From NCBI GenBank assembly GCA_030998225.1, contig JAPYXD010000608.1, forward strand, positions 7,842,501 through 7,906,500: a stretch of 64,000 nucleotides of DNA, read 5' to 3'. Source of the stretch: Diplolepis rosae (lineage: Eukaryota; Arthropoda; Insecta; Hymenoptera; Diplolepididae). The translations under genes and the position numbers were made by a program. This document shows, in pieces, positions 36,650 through 47,873 of this stretch (within the stretch, counting starts at the first letter, position 1; each line of letters starts with the position of its first letter). The notes under the pieces are model-generated. The model was given only the letters and a program-made list of their open reading frames with translations. It was not told the origin of the DNA and did no database searches.

Positions 36650-37230
36650 CACCCTGCATTTGTTGCCAACCTGTTACCTGTGCAAGCAACTCTTACCCCT
36701 ACCATGGGCATCGGTCGTTCCTGCATACAGTTAGGAGAGGCTCATGATTGTAAATTATTACCTTATACCTAGACTCGAGAGCGAACCCACTCCTAGCTCT
36801 GTTATCCTGCTCGCCCACGCTTGCAGAATTCACCTGAAAAGGAAATCTCTCTTGACGAGAGCCTGACCGTATCTATTCTCCTTTCGTAGCACCATCACCT
36901 GTTACGTCTTCGTCACTGCTGCTTCGTTCTTGGCCCTGACTCCTCTCCTCTCCTCGAAAATTCGATCTTCATAAGCTTCCGTATACATATATTCATTACA
37001 AGTCTCTATACCTGAGACCCAGACCTGCTGCACTTTTTTTACCTGTGTTTGTAAATACGTTCTCGTCGAGATTCCACTAAGCATACGCAAGCGCAAGAAC
37101 CTGCCAACTAAGTAAGATGCTCTCCTGATACGTCGGAGGTATGCAAATCACCCAGACCTTTCTAAACTACGCCCGGGCAGGTTAAGAAACGTACGTTCAA
37201 GGTGAAAGGTGTTCGTTCATTTACCTGGTT
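36650..37230. promoter_or_regulatory. GC-richer island with CAGGTA-type motifs
   Basis: This is visibly richer in G and C than its surroundings and is not a repeat in this window. The minus strand carries CAGGTAAC (near 36676), CAGGTATA (near 37010), CAGGTAAA (near 37040 and 37222) and CAGGTGAT (near 36897). CAGGTA heptamers are the insect Zelda (TAGteam) site class. A regulatory element or noncoding exon is possible. The 64-codon minus ORF at 36902-37096 is not recognisable. Confidence 0.3.
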
Positions 37231-39552
37231 TTTGATTCAACTAGGTTAATGTCCTATGAGTTCTATTTCTGTCTGGATTTGTGAATTTCTTTATCTTTTG
37301 GCTTGAGTAGGTTTGGTTACTTCTACTTTTAGACTCAAAATGTAAATGGAATGATAATAGGATACATTCATTTGCATAATTTGAACCAACAGAATAATTT
37401 ACTTCATGAATCATATTAACTGTATTTGTTGCATATTTGAATTTTTAGGTATTACATTCTGGCAGTGCAGAGTTGTATTATTCTATTGTACATAGATACA
37501 TATTCGAATTTGTTTAAATTTTTTTCTCTTACATAATTTAAAGAAGATAAAGCATTCAAGGTAGAAAATTAATTTTGCAAAAATAGTACAGCTAATAAAT
37601 ATAATTTCTAGATCTTTCGCCTCGAAAACAAAATTATCCTCCAAGTTTTATTAGCACTTTTTGAAAATCTATTGTAAGCAATAAGTACTCGAACTATCAA
37701 AATTGAAATCAATATAATTTTACAACAATAAATGAATCTGTTTAGCAATTTTGTTATACTTCTAGACAACCATATTCAACAATTTTTTGCTAATTGCTGG
37801 GATTTTTCAAAATATGTGTCTTACTCAGGAAAAATTCTACCTTTAGCAATTTTGTCCATGTGATAAATATACAGATGATAAGTAATTGACAATATTCCAT
37901 TCCTCATAGAGAGAGAGAGGTAATTTTTTGTATGCACTATGTTTGATCTTATATGTTTTTTGTCGACAAATAAGTTATTTCTTATGATTTAATATACTAT
38001 CACTATAGTAAATTAAACGACATTGTAAATGAGAATTTAATCCTCTCAAAGTCTCTTCCTTCGACTTTAAGGAATACATTCTTATTGTGATATTCGCGCT
38101 CGATGCTATCGGCATGAAAGAAATAGAACTTGCACTTAAAAGTAAAATTGCGAAGAATAAACAAAATGTATTTTCCTTCAGTGGGTTAAATCTTCACATT
38201 TTATAAGTTATCGTGTTCAAAAAATTAACAAAAATCTAAAACTATATATTTCCTATCTTAAATATCCAGGAGAACAACTTTCTCTGATGTTAATATTCTT
38301 TCGCAACTCGTATATTTTAGTTAAAAAAGGGGATTTTTTAAATCGATATAGAATTTTTAATCAAAGTAAAAACTACTCATTATATAGACGAAAAGAATAA
38401 GAATAATTTCTGCACACTTTTTTTTATTATAGTAAATAATTTAACTCATTAAATTTTTTTCTGTACATCGCATTGTTTGGCTGTAAATAGAAATTTTGAT
38501 TCTCAACGCACTTTCTTCCAATTGAAACGAAAAATATACGTCTTTTGAAACAAATTTCAGAATATAAATGTATAGAACTTTTTAAAGCAAATAATGTTGT
38601 TCCTTAACTTTTTTGGTATCTTATAGTTTGATGGAAAATTAAATTTTCTTTTTGATTTTTTAATCTTTTACAAAAGTCGTATCTTTGTTAATTTATGTGA
38701 GGTTTGAGAATTCCAAAGAGATAATTTATATGAATACTACCACGCTTCATGATTTAAAAGTTCAGAGCATAAGAAACTTGTTTCAGTGAAATATTATATG
38801 CACCCAGACTCGAATGGGATTCTACTTTTATCTATTTGTTGCTTACGTAAAATAATAAAAACTTTTTTCTTTTGTCTTATTCACGACTATTTTTCTGGGT
38901 GAAGACTTTACTGTTAGAGATTTTTTGCTTCCATCAAAATAAAAGGTTTACTCTATCTGAATAAATAATCTTACAAATCTTGTTTCCCATAAAAATTAAA
39001 CATTAAAATACCTTCATTTTATTTTCTATTTATCGGTATTAATTTTAATATCGATGTATTACTTTATATTTTTCAAAGCTTTGTTGTAAAAATATATTAT
39101 ACGCATGCTTATTATTATTTTTCAGATACTATATTTTTCAATCATGACGTTGTTAATAATATGTGAATGGATCAACATTATTAGATTTAAATTTGAAATT
39201 AACGCCAACATTTCTTCAATTTATCAATAAAATGTGATATTAATGATTTTAAGCAAACAAAATTTGTAACTTAAAGTGTACTTCTTAGTGAACATTATTA
39301 TTGTATTTTTCATTTTCTGATGATTAATTAGAAAAAAATTAGAATATTCAAGAAATAAAAACAGTAAATCACGAAAGTCAAAAGAACAGTGTTTTTCTTT
39401 TATCTTTCTGTCTAGTTGAGATTATGTTCTTGTTTCATCAAGAGTTTCTCATGTGCTTATCCATATTAGGTTTAAAGCCTTCAAATTTATAGTATTATAT
39501 ATAATTTTTATTCATTTCTTTTGGAAATTTTTACATAAAACAAAACAGGAAG
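37231..39552. other. AT-rich, no recognisable feature
   Basis: About 2.3 kb without ORFs of note, RNA genes or clear repeats. A short GA run is at about 37906-37920. Confidence 0.5.
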
Positions 39553-39655
39553 AAACTGACCTTATGCCAAAACAACAAGAAACGAATTACAATTTTGTGG
39601 ATTTTGGGTCAATATAATAGCAGACATGTTTTCCAAATATGTCAGGTTATATAAT
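39553..39655 (+). repeat. Dispersed repeat shared with 59052-59135
   Basis: AAGAAACTGACCTTATGCCA and, further on, TTGGGTCAATATAATAGCAG match 59052-59135. At 59 kb this sequence is attached to a CTGAAGA...GAAACG hairpin unit. The overlapping ORF at 39626-39856 starts inside this repeat and is doubtful. Confidence 0.6.
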
Positions 39656-40036
39656 TATATATATAATATTTTGCATTTAACAGTAGCAGGAGGTTTAAAT
39701 CATCATATAGTAAGTGACTCCTTGATTAAAAGCATAGTTCGACGACAAAAGTTAAAGAAATATATGTATAAAGGAAGGCTGAAGCCTGAAAGAGTAACTT
39801 CAGAGGGAAATGTGGGAGATGTGGGCGTTGATTCAGGTGGACGGCTGAACCTCTGAATCCCAGGCAAACAGCGACATGAGGAACGTTTGCAGTCAGTGCA
39901 GGAACAAATTAAATGTTCTTTAACACCTTTGATTTACCTTTATGAAACTAAAAATTTTTTTCTCTCTTTTATCTTTACAACAGCTTCTATAAGTGTCCTT
40001 ATCACCCTGCACAGTTGCCCACTTTCAAGAAATTAA

Positions 40037-40702
40037 GGTAGTTTTCATCCACGAAAATAAGTCCTCAAATAAAAATAGAAAATTTTACTTTCAAGATTAG
40101 CAATATTATTAATGAAGGGCTATTTTGAAAAAGAAAAGATTATTCTACATAAAAAAAATTTGAAACACAGAAAAATAATTTTATCAATAAATTTTATTTT
40201 TGCCCCAACTTTTTTCTTATCGCTTCTTACCAAATTTTAAAAAATTATGCGATTCTGATAAATCATGAATCATTTTTTCAGAGAAAAGATTTCCCACAAC
40301 TACATCGTTTCTGATTTTTAAAAATAAATTCTTTAATGGCTGAAACCATTAAAAAAACATTTTCCGAAACGAAATTTTTATAAACAAATTGCTGAATTTG
40401 ATAATAATTTATTCATTTTCGAAAATTGGAAATGGTTAAGTTGTAGGGAATCTTTTTCTTGAAAAATTATTTTTTAATTTATTAAAATCGCATAATTTTT
40501 TAAAATTTGGTAAGAAGCGATAAGAAAAAAAGTTGGGGCAAAAATGAAATTTATTAATAAAATTATTTTTCCGTATTTCAAATTTTTTTCATGGAAATTA
40601 ATCTTTTCTCTTCCAAAATAACTCTTCAATAATAATATTGCTATTCTTGAAAGCAAAATTATCTATTTTTTCCTGAGGCCTAATTTTCGTGGATCAACTA
40701 CC
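40037..40702. mobile_element. TTAA-flanked foldback MITE (GGTAGTT ends)
   Basis: It starts GGTAGTTTTCATCCACGAAA and ends with the near complement, with TTAA at 40033-40036 and 40703-40706. Arms of about 220 bp carry GGTAAGAAGCGATAAGAAAA in inverted copies. Noncoding. It shares its right TTAA with the next element. A half copy lies at 60632-60861. Confidence 0.85.
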
Positions 40703-41227
40703 TTAAGGGGACTTTTACTTTCTAAATTGAAAAAAGACAATATTTAAATATTTAAAAAAAAAAAACTATTTTATTTATAATTATAATTTTTTTCATACAT
40801 TGTTGACAATGTTTTAAGGTGTACAAAAAAAATTTTTTTGGGCACTTTTAATTACTTTTAACCACTTGATTTGCGGGATACTTTTCTGCCTTCCTGTAAC
40901 AAATTTATTTTAAATTGCAGCGCGATTCAATTCATGAGACTTGAAACTAAACAATAAACCTTTAAAAAGTTAATTTTTTTTATATTTGTATGGCCTTTAT
41001 ACGCGATTTTATAAAAAGTTCGAAAAAACGCCTGTTTACTGAGATTGGTTTAGTAGATTTTGAGAAAAACGTCTCCCAGATTTGAAAAACGTGAATTCGA
41101 GAGAAACGCGTTTAAAGTTTTTTTACTATAAAAAATGTATTATAAATACAGCTATAACATTCTTTCTATTTCGAATTTCTTAATAAAACTTTAGGGCAGT
41201 ATTTCTATGATACTAAGGAACATTTTT

Positions 41228-43080
41228 ACGTAAAAAAATCTGCCCGCTTCGCGGGCACATTCTCATCGCTCGCTTCACGCGCAGCTCGCTTCGCTCGCAA
41301 GTTTGAGCGCGCCTAGGGCGCGCGATTTTATCATCGCGCTTCGCGCTCCGTAATGCATACATTTAAGTTTATTTCTTATATTTTGATACTGAAGCTCAAA
41401 CCAATTTTATAATAATATTACAGATGATGTGAATTACACATTTTCTCAAAGTCACTGAATTTCTTTTTGAATTTAAGTGAAACAGGAAATTCAATTTACT
41501 TAAGGCTCTATCGGCCTTAAGGAACACATTCTCATCATGGCGCTCGCGCTTCGCGCTCGATTTTCTGTATACATTTCAGTAACTTTTTAATAAATTACAT
41601 GATTAAAATAATTTATTTTCTTCCAAATCTCTCAAAAAGGAAAAAAAATCGTAGACTTTATTTAAGGAAACGATTTTGCAGAACAATGCTTATTTCGTAT
41701 CTCACATATTTTGGTGAAAAAAATCGGATTTTTTTAATATTCATAATCAAAACATAAAATATACATCCTGTCCCGAAATGTCTTTATGAGAATTTGTAGA
41801 CCTCATTTAGGCAAACAATTTTCCATCTAAACGTTTTTTTTTGTATCTCATATTTTGTCTAAAAAATGGAATTTTTTAATTTTAATCGTATTTTTTGGAA
41901 TTGAAACGAAAAATATATGTTTTATCAGAAACTGTGTGAGACAAAATTTGTAGATCTTTTTGAAACGAACAAATTTTTATTCTTACGTTTTTTTCGTGTT
42001 TCGAATATTATTGCTAAAAAATTGAATTTTGGATTTTCAATAGTTTTTTTTTTTTAATTAAAAAGATAAATATACATCTTATGAAAAAATGTTACAATTC
42101 AAATTTGTAGGTCTTTATTTATTTAATAATATTGTATCATGACATTTTTTCGTATCTCGTATAATTTAACTTGAAAATGGAATTTTGATATTGAGTTTTT
42201 TCGAATTTGAATATGCTGTGACATTTCTAATTTTGATTTAATCAAAAAATGTTATCAGGATAATTTGTAGAGATTTATGAGCAAACAATTTTCCATCTAA
42301 ACGTTTTTTTTGTATCTCTCATATTTTGTCTAAAAAATGGAATTTTTGAATTTTAATCGTATTTTTTGGAATTGAAACGAAAAATATATCTTTTATCAGA
42401 AACTGTGTGAGACAAAATTTGTAGATCTTTTTGAAACAAACAACTTTGTATTCCTACGTTTTTTTCGTGTTTCGAATATTATTGCTAAAAAATTGAATTT
42501 TGGATTTTCAATAGTTTTTTTTTTAATTAAAAAGATAAATATGCATCTTATGAAAAAATGTTACAATTCAAATTTGTAGGTCTTTATTTAATTAATAATA
42601 TTGTATCATAACGTTTTTTCGTATCTCGTATAATTTAACTGGAAAATGGAATTTTGATATTGACTTTTTTCGAATTTGAATATGCTGTGACATTTCTAAT
42701 TTTGATTTAATCAAAAAATGTTATCAGGATAATTTGTAGAGATTTATGAGCACTATCAAAAACCAGTATTGAAATCTTTGATTTTTTAAAAAAATTATTT
42801 TCAAAAACACAAAAGTAGTGCTCAATCCCTCAATTTTGATTGGATGTGGCTGGTTAACGAACTTGTCCTTACTTTTTCGGCTCCGATAAAGTGTACCAAA
42901 GCTCAATTAAATCTGATAATTCTATCGAGAGTTATGCCGCACACGACCTACAGACAGACAGCCAGACAGACAGACACTTTTGTAAATACCCTTTTTTATG
43001 ACTCAGGGGGTCTCAAAACGTAAAGATTTGTCATTTTTCACATAAAACCAATACCTTCTCATCCATGATGAGAATGTAAA
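41228..43080 (-). repeat. Repeat X copy D
   Basis: Complete reverse-orientation X, from the CpG hairpin cluster at 41228-41350 to CATCCATGATGAGAATGT near 43060-43078. It is longer than copy B because of a 470 bp tandem duplication. ORFs at 42724-42906 are not coding. Confidence 0.85.
41811..42750. repeat. 470 bp tandem duplication inside X copy D
   Basis: GCAAACAATTTTCCATCTAA recurs at 41811 and 42281, and the two 470 bp copies stay highly similar. It accounts for the extra length relative to copy B. Confidence 0.8.
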
Positions 43081-43137
43081 AAAAAAATCAATTTTTTGAA
43101 AATTTAGAGAGTAAAAGTCCCCTTAAGTTCTTTTGTC

Positions 43138-43157
43138 ATATATATATATATATATTA
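43138..43157. repeat. (AT)n microsatellite
   Basis: About ten AT dinucleotides just outside the right TTAA of the 2.4 kb element. Confidence 0.9.
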
Positions 43158-43384
43158 TATGTATATTTGATATTATATGTATATTTCAAAATTTTATCAA
43201 ACCAACTCTTTTCCTGACAATTCTTTAGATGTTTATAAATACACACGACAAATTTTATTCTGAAGATAAATGAACTTGTCATTTATAATTATTCTTTTAA
43301 ACCTGATCCGATGTAGTCACAATATATTACAGATGATGTCTCATCTACTGAATTACAAATGTATTCAGAAATTAGTACTTCTCA

Positions 43385-44608
43385 AAAAGAAAAATCTGCT
43401 TGCTTCACGGACACATTCCCATTGCGCGCTTCGCGCTCGGACTTGTATTCTTCGCATACATATAAGTTTATTTCTTGTAATTTGATAATGAAGCTCAAGT
43501 CAATTTTATAATATTGTAGATGTGAATCACATTTCCTCAAAGTTGCTAAATTTTTTGATTTCAAATGAAGAAGAAAATTTAATTTACTTAAGTCTTTATC
43601 AGCCTTATAGTGAACACATTTTCATCATGACACTTGCGCTTCGCGCTCGATTTTCTGTATATATTTCTACAATATTCTAATAATTTACATGATTTAAATA
43701 ATTTATCTTCTTCCAAACATCTCTAAAAGGAAAAACAATCATAGAGATCAATTAAGCCAACAATTTTGCATTTCAACGCTCTTATTTCGTATCTCACATA
43801 TTTTGGTTAAAAAATGGAATTCTTGATTATCAATAGTGTTTTTAGAATCAAAACGTAATACATATATATCCTGTCGAAAAATTTCCTAATGATAATTTGT
43901 AGACCTTATTATTTAGGCAAATAATTTTTCAACTGAACGTTTTTTTCGTATATCACATATTTTGTTTAAAAAACGGAATTTTTGAATTTTAATAGTATTT
44001 TTTGAAATTGAAACGAAAAATATACATTTTATCAGAAACTGCATTAGAAAAACTTTGTAGACCTTTTTGAAGTGAACAATCTTGCATTCTTACGTTTTTT
44101 TCGCATTTCACATTTTATGGTAAAAAAACATGAATTTACAATTTACAATATAGTATTTGTTTTAATTGAAAAGAATAATGTACATCTTATAAAAAAATGT
44201 TGCGGTTCAAATTTGTAGATTTTTTTGTAGTGAACAATCTTGCATTCTTACGTTTTTTTCGCATTTCACATTTTATGATAAAAAAACATGAATTTACAAT
44301 TTACAATAGTATTTGTTTTAATTGAAAAGAATAATGTACATCTTATAAAAAAATGTTGCGGTTCAAATTTGTAGATCTTTTTGTAGTGAACAATCTTGCA
44401 TTCTTACGTTTTTTTCGCATTTCACATTTTATGATAAAAAAACATGAATTTACAATTTACAATAGTATTTGTTTTAATTGAAAAGAATAATGTACATCTT
44501 ATAAAAAAATGTTGCGGTTCAAATTTGTAGATCTTTTTGCAGTGAACAATTTTATATCATAACGTTTTTCCGTATCTCGTATAATTTAAGTGGAAAATGG
44601 TATTTGAA
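43385..44608 (-). repeat. Repeat X copy E, diverged
   Basis: Reverse-orientation X with TTGCGCGCTTCGCGCTC at about 43419-43437 and CTTGCGCTTCGCGCTCG at about 43633, then AT-rich units. Its end is cut by the TIR at 44611. ORFs at 43270-43564 are chance. Confidence 0.75.
44050..44530. repeat. 156 bp tandem repeat, about three copies
   Basis: TGCGGTTCAAATTTGTAGAT recurs at 44201, 44357 and 44513. The three units are nearly identical, indicating recent local expansion within X copy E. Confidence 0.85.
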
Positions 44609-44610
44609 TA

Positions 44611-46174
44611 CACTGAGAAAAATATATCTGAATTTTTCCTGTTTTTTATAGGAATTCTACATCAGGGGGTAGATAAGAGAAAAATTTGCTAGTTGAAATG
44701 AAGTATATACTATTGCGAAAGTGAAATAAGAGGATAAAAAATGAAAGTATTTACTTTTTTTTTTATAGGAAAGTTGTTATTCAAATTTTGACGAAAATAG
44801 TACCTTACTTGAAGAAAATATGTACAGTAACTGAATTTAAAAAAGTCCGATAAATTATGGGAATTTCTATGGTCCGTCAGATTTTCGATAAAATATCGGA
44901 ATAAATACCTCAAGTTAAAGGCAGATTTTACTGGTTTTTCTCGGACTGATGGCTTCAACTATACACAACTCCGTGCATTAGTGTGCGGCGTGCTCACGTG
45001 AGCAGTGTACTTGTGTGCGTGTGTATGCAGGCGTGCGTCATGCTCGAATGTAGTAGTGTAACGTCCTAGTTACTCACCTTTTATTATATTATTTATTTTT
45101 CCTCGTTTTTTGTTCAGAAGAGAGACCTGAAAAGATTTCTTAACCGAAACTAGGGATGAGGATAGCCAACAGTAAAACTCACGAATATCACAATTATTAA
45201 CTCCTTTATCAAATATTTTGAATACAAATATGATAGAAGTTCCCCTTGAAAATCCCTCCTAGGAAGCAGATTGAAAATGAAAAGGGGAGAATTTATGGAT
45301 CTATTCAAGTTTAAATCAGGGACTTAATAAAAATTTGGCACTTACAGGAAATGTTTTATCTTAATGATTCGAGTCCACCAAATCCTTGTGTCCCCTGGGT
45401 GCAATGATGAGGATAATGTATGTGGATTCAATTAGATAATTTAAATCCACAAGCAGCACTGATAATCTAATTAATATTCACAATGATAAACAAACTGATA
45501 AACCGATGGAAATGAGTGACGATTGAAATTCCTTTCTAAGAAAAGTACCGAGTTCCGAAGTCACTTCTCTGAGGAGAGTTCCGAGACTCGTCACTTTTTC
45601 GATGAGAATCACTTCCACGAAGATTCCAAAACTTTCTTTTATTTGTATCCATAGCGACAAGATTTTAATTTTATTCCCACTCAGTAACAGGTCTTCTAAA
45701 TTTTCCTGCGTATTCCTCTAGCTTCCCTATTTCCCTCAGGTGAATGGACTTTGTAGGAAGTAGAGGATTAGTGGTTTATGTACATAACGCATTATAACGC
45801 ATTCCGCTGGGGTTCCCCAATGAGTACAATTTCGTTTTATCTAGACATTTAGGGTTTTTCGACGATCGATATATAGAGATACCTGTTGCTTTTACATGTT
45901 TAGTACTTTTATGTGCCTCCGGCGCGTAAACTCGTTTTTACGCTGCAGTTAAGTGTAGCGTAATGTTGTGTATTACAATACAGAGGAATGTAATGTAACA
46001 ATTGAACTGTGCATGTGCCTATAACCATACCGCGGAGCGTAATCTTCTTCGTATTCTTTTTCTTCTTCTTCTTCTTCGTACAGTGTTGGCACCGTTCTGA
46101 CAAAGCCTTGTACATTTGAACTGCGCATGCTCTATTATAATACGCTACTACTACACAAGATCGAGAAAATCAAA
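44611..46174. other. Lone TIR end, then mixed unassigned DNA
   Basis: CACTGAGAAAAATATATCTG after TA at 44609 is a Tc1/mariner-type terminus without a found partner. From about 45360 the DNA is less AT-rich. A (TTC)n tract lies at 46044-46078, and TGCGCATGC (NRF1-like palindrome) lies near 46124. ORFs at 44710-46115 are not recognisable. Confidence 0.4.
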
Positions 46175-46291
46175 ATGGCCGGAACTAGTCGCGAAATATC
46201 AAGTGCAATGGACGAGAATCATGATGAATACTGGTATAGATTAGATTCGAGTGTACGCATAAAAACTCGTATCCACACCAAAGTCACATAA
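46175..46291 (+). CDS. Possible first coding exon
   Basis: I do not recognise a protein. AAATGG provides a good start context. The frame reads MAGTSREISSAMDENHDEYW and continues to a stop after 38 codons. A CTGGTATAG at about 46231-46239 could act as a splice donor, which would make this a first exon. Upstream is a GC-richer stretch with TGCGCATGC, a motif often found at TATA-less housekeeping promoters. No acceptor or second exon could be identified downstream before the TTTATAAA-rich element. This is a suggestion from composition and context only. Confidence 0.25.
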   Translation: MAGTSREISSAMDENHDEYWYRLDSSVRIKTRIHTKVT

Positions 46292-46342
46292 AATAGAATA
46301 TGTGCTATGCAAACAATTCGGGTAATTACGAGACTCGCTTAA

Positions 46343-46391
46343 AATGCTCGCAGGACTGATCGCGCCTCGGCTTCGATCTCCTGCGAGCATT
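46343..46391. other. Perfect 13-bp stem hairpin
   Basis: AATGCTCGCAGGA (46343-46355) pairs with TCCTGCGAGCATT (46379-46391) around a GC-rich loop of 23 bases. It is CpG-rich within AT-rich surroundings. Function unknown. Confidence 0.7.
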
Positions 46392-46576
46392 GTCGCTCGT
46401 CGCGTAATAACCCTCATTATGCGCCTAGGCACATAATATACTATTAAATTATTAATTTTGCACATATTATTTTGTAAATAAATATTGATAATCACGGGAC
46501 GTGACAGTAGTGTATTCTTGGCGCACAGAGTGACAGCGTACATGTGTAGGTGTACCTATTTGAGGAAGTGAACTCG

Positions 46577-47250
46577 AAAAAGTATTTATAAATTTTTTCT
46601 TTTTTTATAAAACGCTGCTTTATATGAAAACACAAAACTTCATAAAATTAATGACTATTTATGAAGTCAACTTTAAATTTTTTTTATGGAATCCAGTCTT
46701 TTTATGAAATGCGATAAAATAAAATTTGGTCTTTTAATAAAAAAGAAAGTTCTTTATAAAACAGAAAACTTTATAAAATTTTCGTAAGGTTTACTATATA
46801 CAAAATTGGTACATTTATTCAGTTTTTATAAAATTACATTATTAATACTCATAATGTATCAATTTCTTAATAATGTTGACTTTATAAAAAAACACGTGCT
46901 TTTATTAAATCATTCTTACAAAAAACTATTGTAGATACAAACTTTACAAATATTCTGAACAGTTCATATAAAGTCATTTTATAAAAACTTTATAAAAATA
47001 TCAATTTTCGATAAAGTCAACAATATAAAAATTTTACAGAGTTGAAAGTTTTTATAAATAATTGTACCTTTATAAAAAGACAAAACTTTATAAAAGGCAG
47101 TGATCTTATAAAGTTCCGTATTTTTATGAAAAAACGCATTTCATAAAGACAATTTTTATAAAAAATTTATAAAGTTGACTTCATAAAAAGTCACTAATTT
47201 TATCAAATTTAAATTTTAAAAACGGACTTTATAAAGTTTTTAATTACTAA
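46577..47250. repeat. TTTATAAA-rich foldback repeat
   Basis: TTTATAAA and TTTTATAAAA recur throughout on both strands. GAAGTCAACTTTAAA (left) and TTTATAAAGTTGACTTC (right) are inverted copies. Exact termini and target duplication were not determined. Probably a noncoding TIR element. Confidence 0.6.
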
Positions 47251-47409
47251 GGACCATCTGTACATAGCTATGTAGAATTTGCATTTAGAAAAACAAATTT
47301 GTTTTCTTACGGTTGGGAAACGATTTCACCAACAACAGCAGGATTTTTTAAAGTAAAAATCGTAAGAAAATGAGGCATCTCGGGCTGTGGGTCATGTAAC
47401 TAATACTCG

Positions 47410-47490
47410 TAATGCCGTTGGAATGGTTTCACAGGTCAGCGGTCTACGTTCTAGTCTACGGACCACGAGTGCGCGAGTTCGAACCCAGCT
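47410..47490 (+). other. tRNA-like segment
   Basis: AGGTCAGCGGTCTACGTTCT resembles a tRNA D-arm and A box, and GCGAGTTCGAACCC resembles a B box about 45 bases later. The T stem does not pair well, so a functional tRNA is unlikely and a SINE or tRNA pseudogene is more likely. The minus ORF over it (47392-47583) is a shadow. Confidence 0.4.
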
Positions 47491-47873
47491 TGGTGCAAAA
47501 TTATTTTCAGATTTCTTCGACTTTACTACATAATTGTTTAAATTGCCTAATACAATTGCTAACATTGTTTCATAATTGTGCATGATAATAATAGTCTGAA
47601 TAATTTTCCTTTCACACAGGTTGTCAATGATAAGTAGAAAAATGAAGGTAGAAACGTGAAAAGAGAAGAAGGAGAAAAGGTTCGATAAAAGGGAAAAGAA
47701 TTTTTTGCTTTTTTATGCGTCGGAAAAACTCCGATAAAAAACAGGGAAAATCAGACGCTCGAGTAGGAAATTGTATGATGTTTTTTCGGAAGAAGCCACC
47801 CATTTTATAGCACAATTTCCAATGCTACGTAAAGTCCGATAAAAAATAGGAAAATTTTCTATAAGGATTTTCT

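Larger units (their letters stand above)
40707..43122. mobile_element. 2.4 kb TTAA element carrying an X copy
   Basis: It starts GGGGACTTTTACTTTCTAAA and ends TTTAGAGAGTAAAAGTCCCC, with TTAA at 40703-40706 and 43123-43126. The left interior (40730-41225) is AT-rich and noncoding. The rest is X copy D. Other X copies lack these ends, so X probably inserted into it. No transposase. Confidence 0.8.

Noticed and set aside
47392..47583. 63-codon minus ORF with Arg-rich stretch
   Set aside because: It is a shadow of the tRNA-like segment; the composition reflects A and B box sequence.
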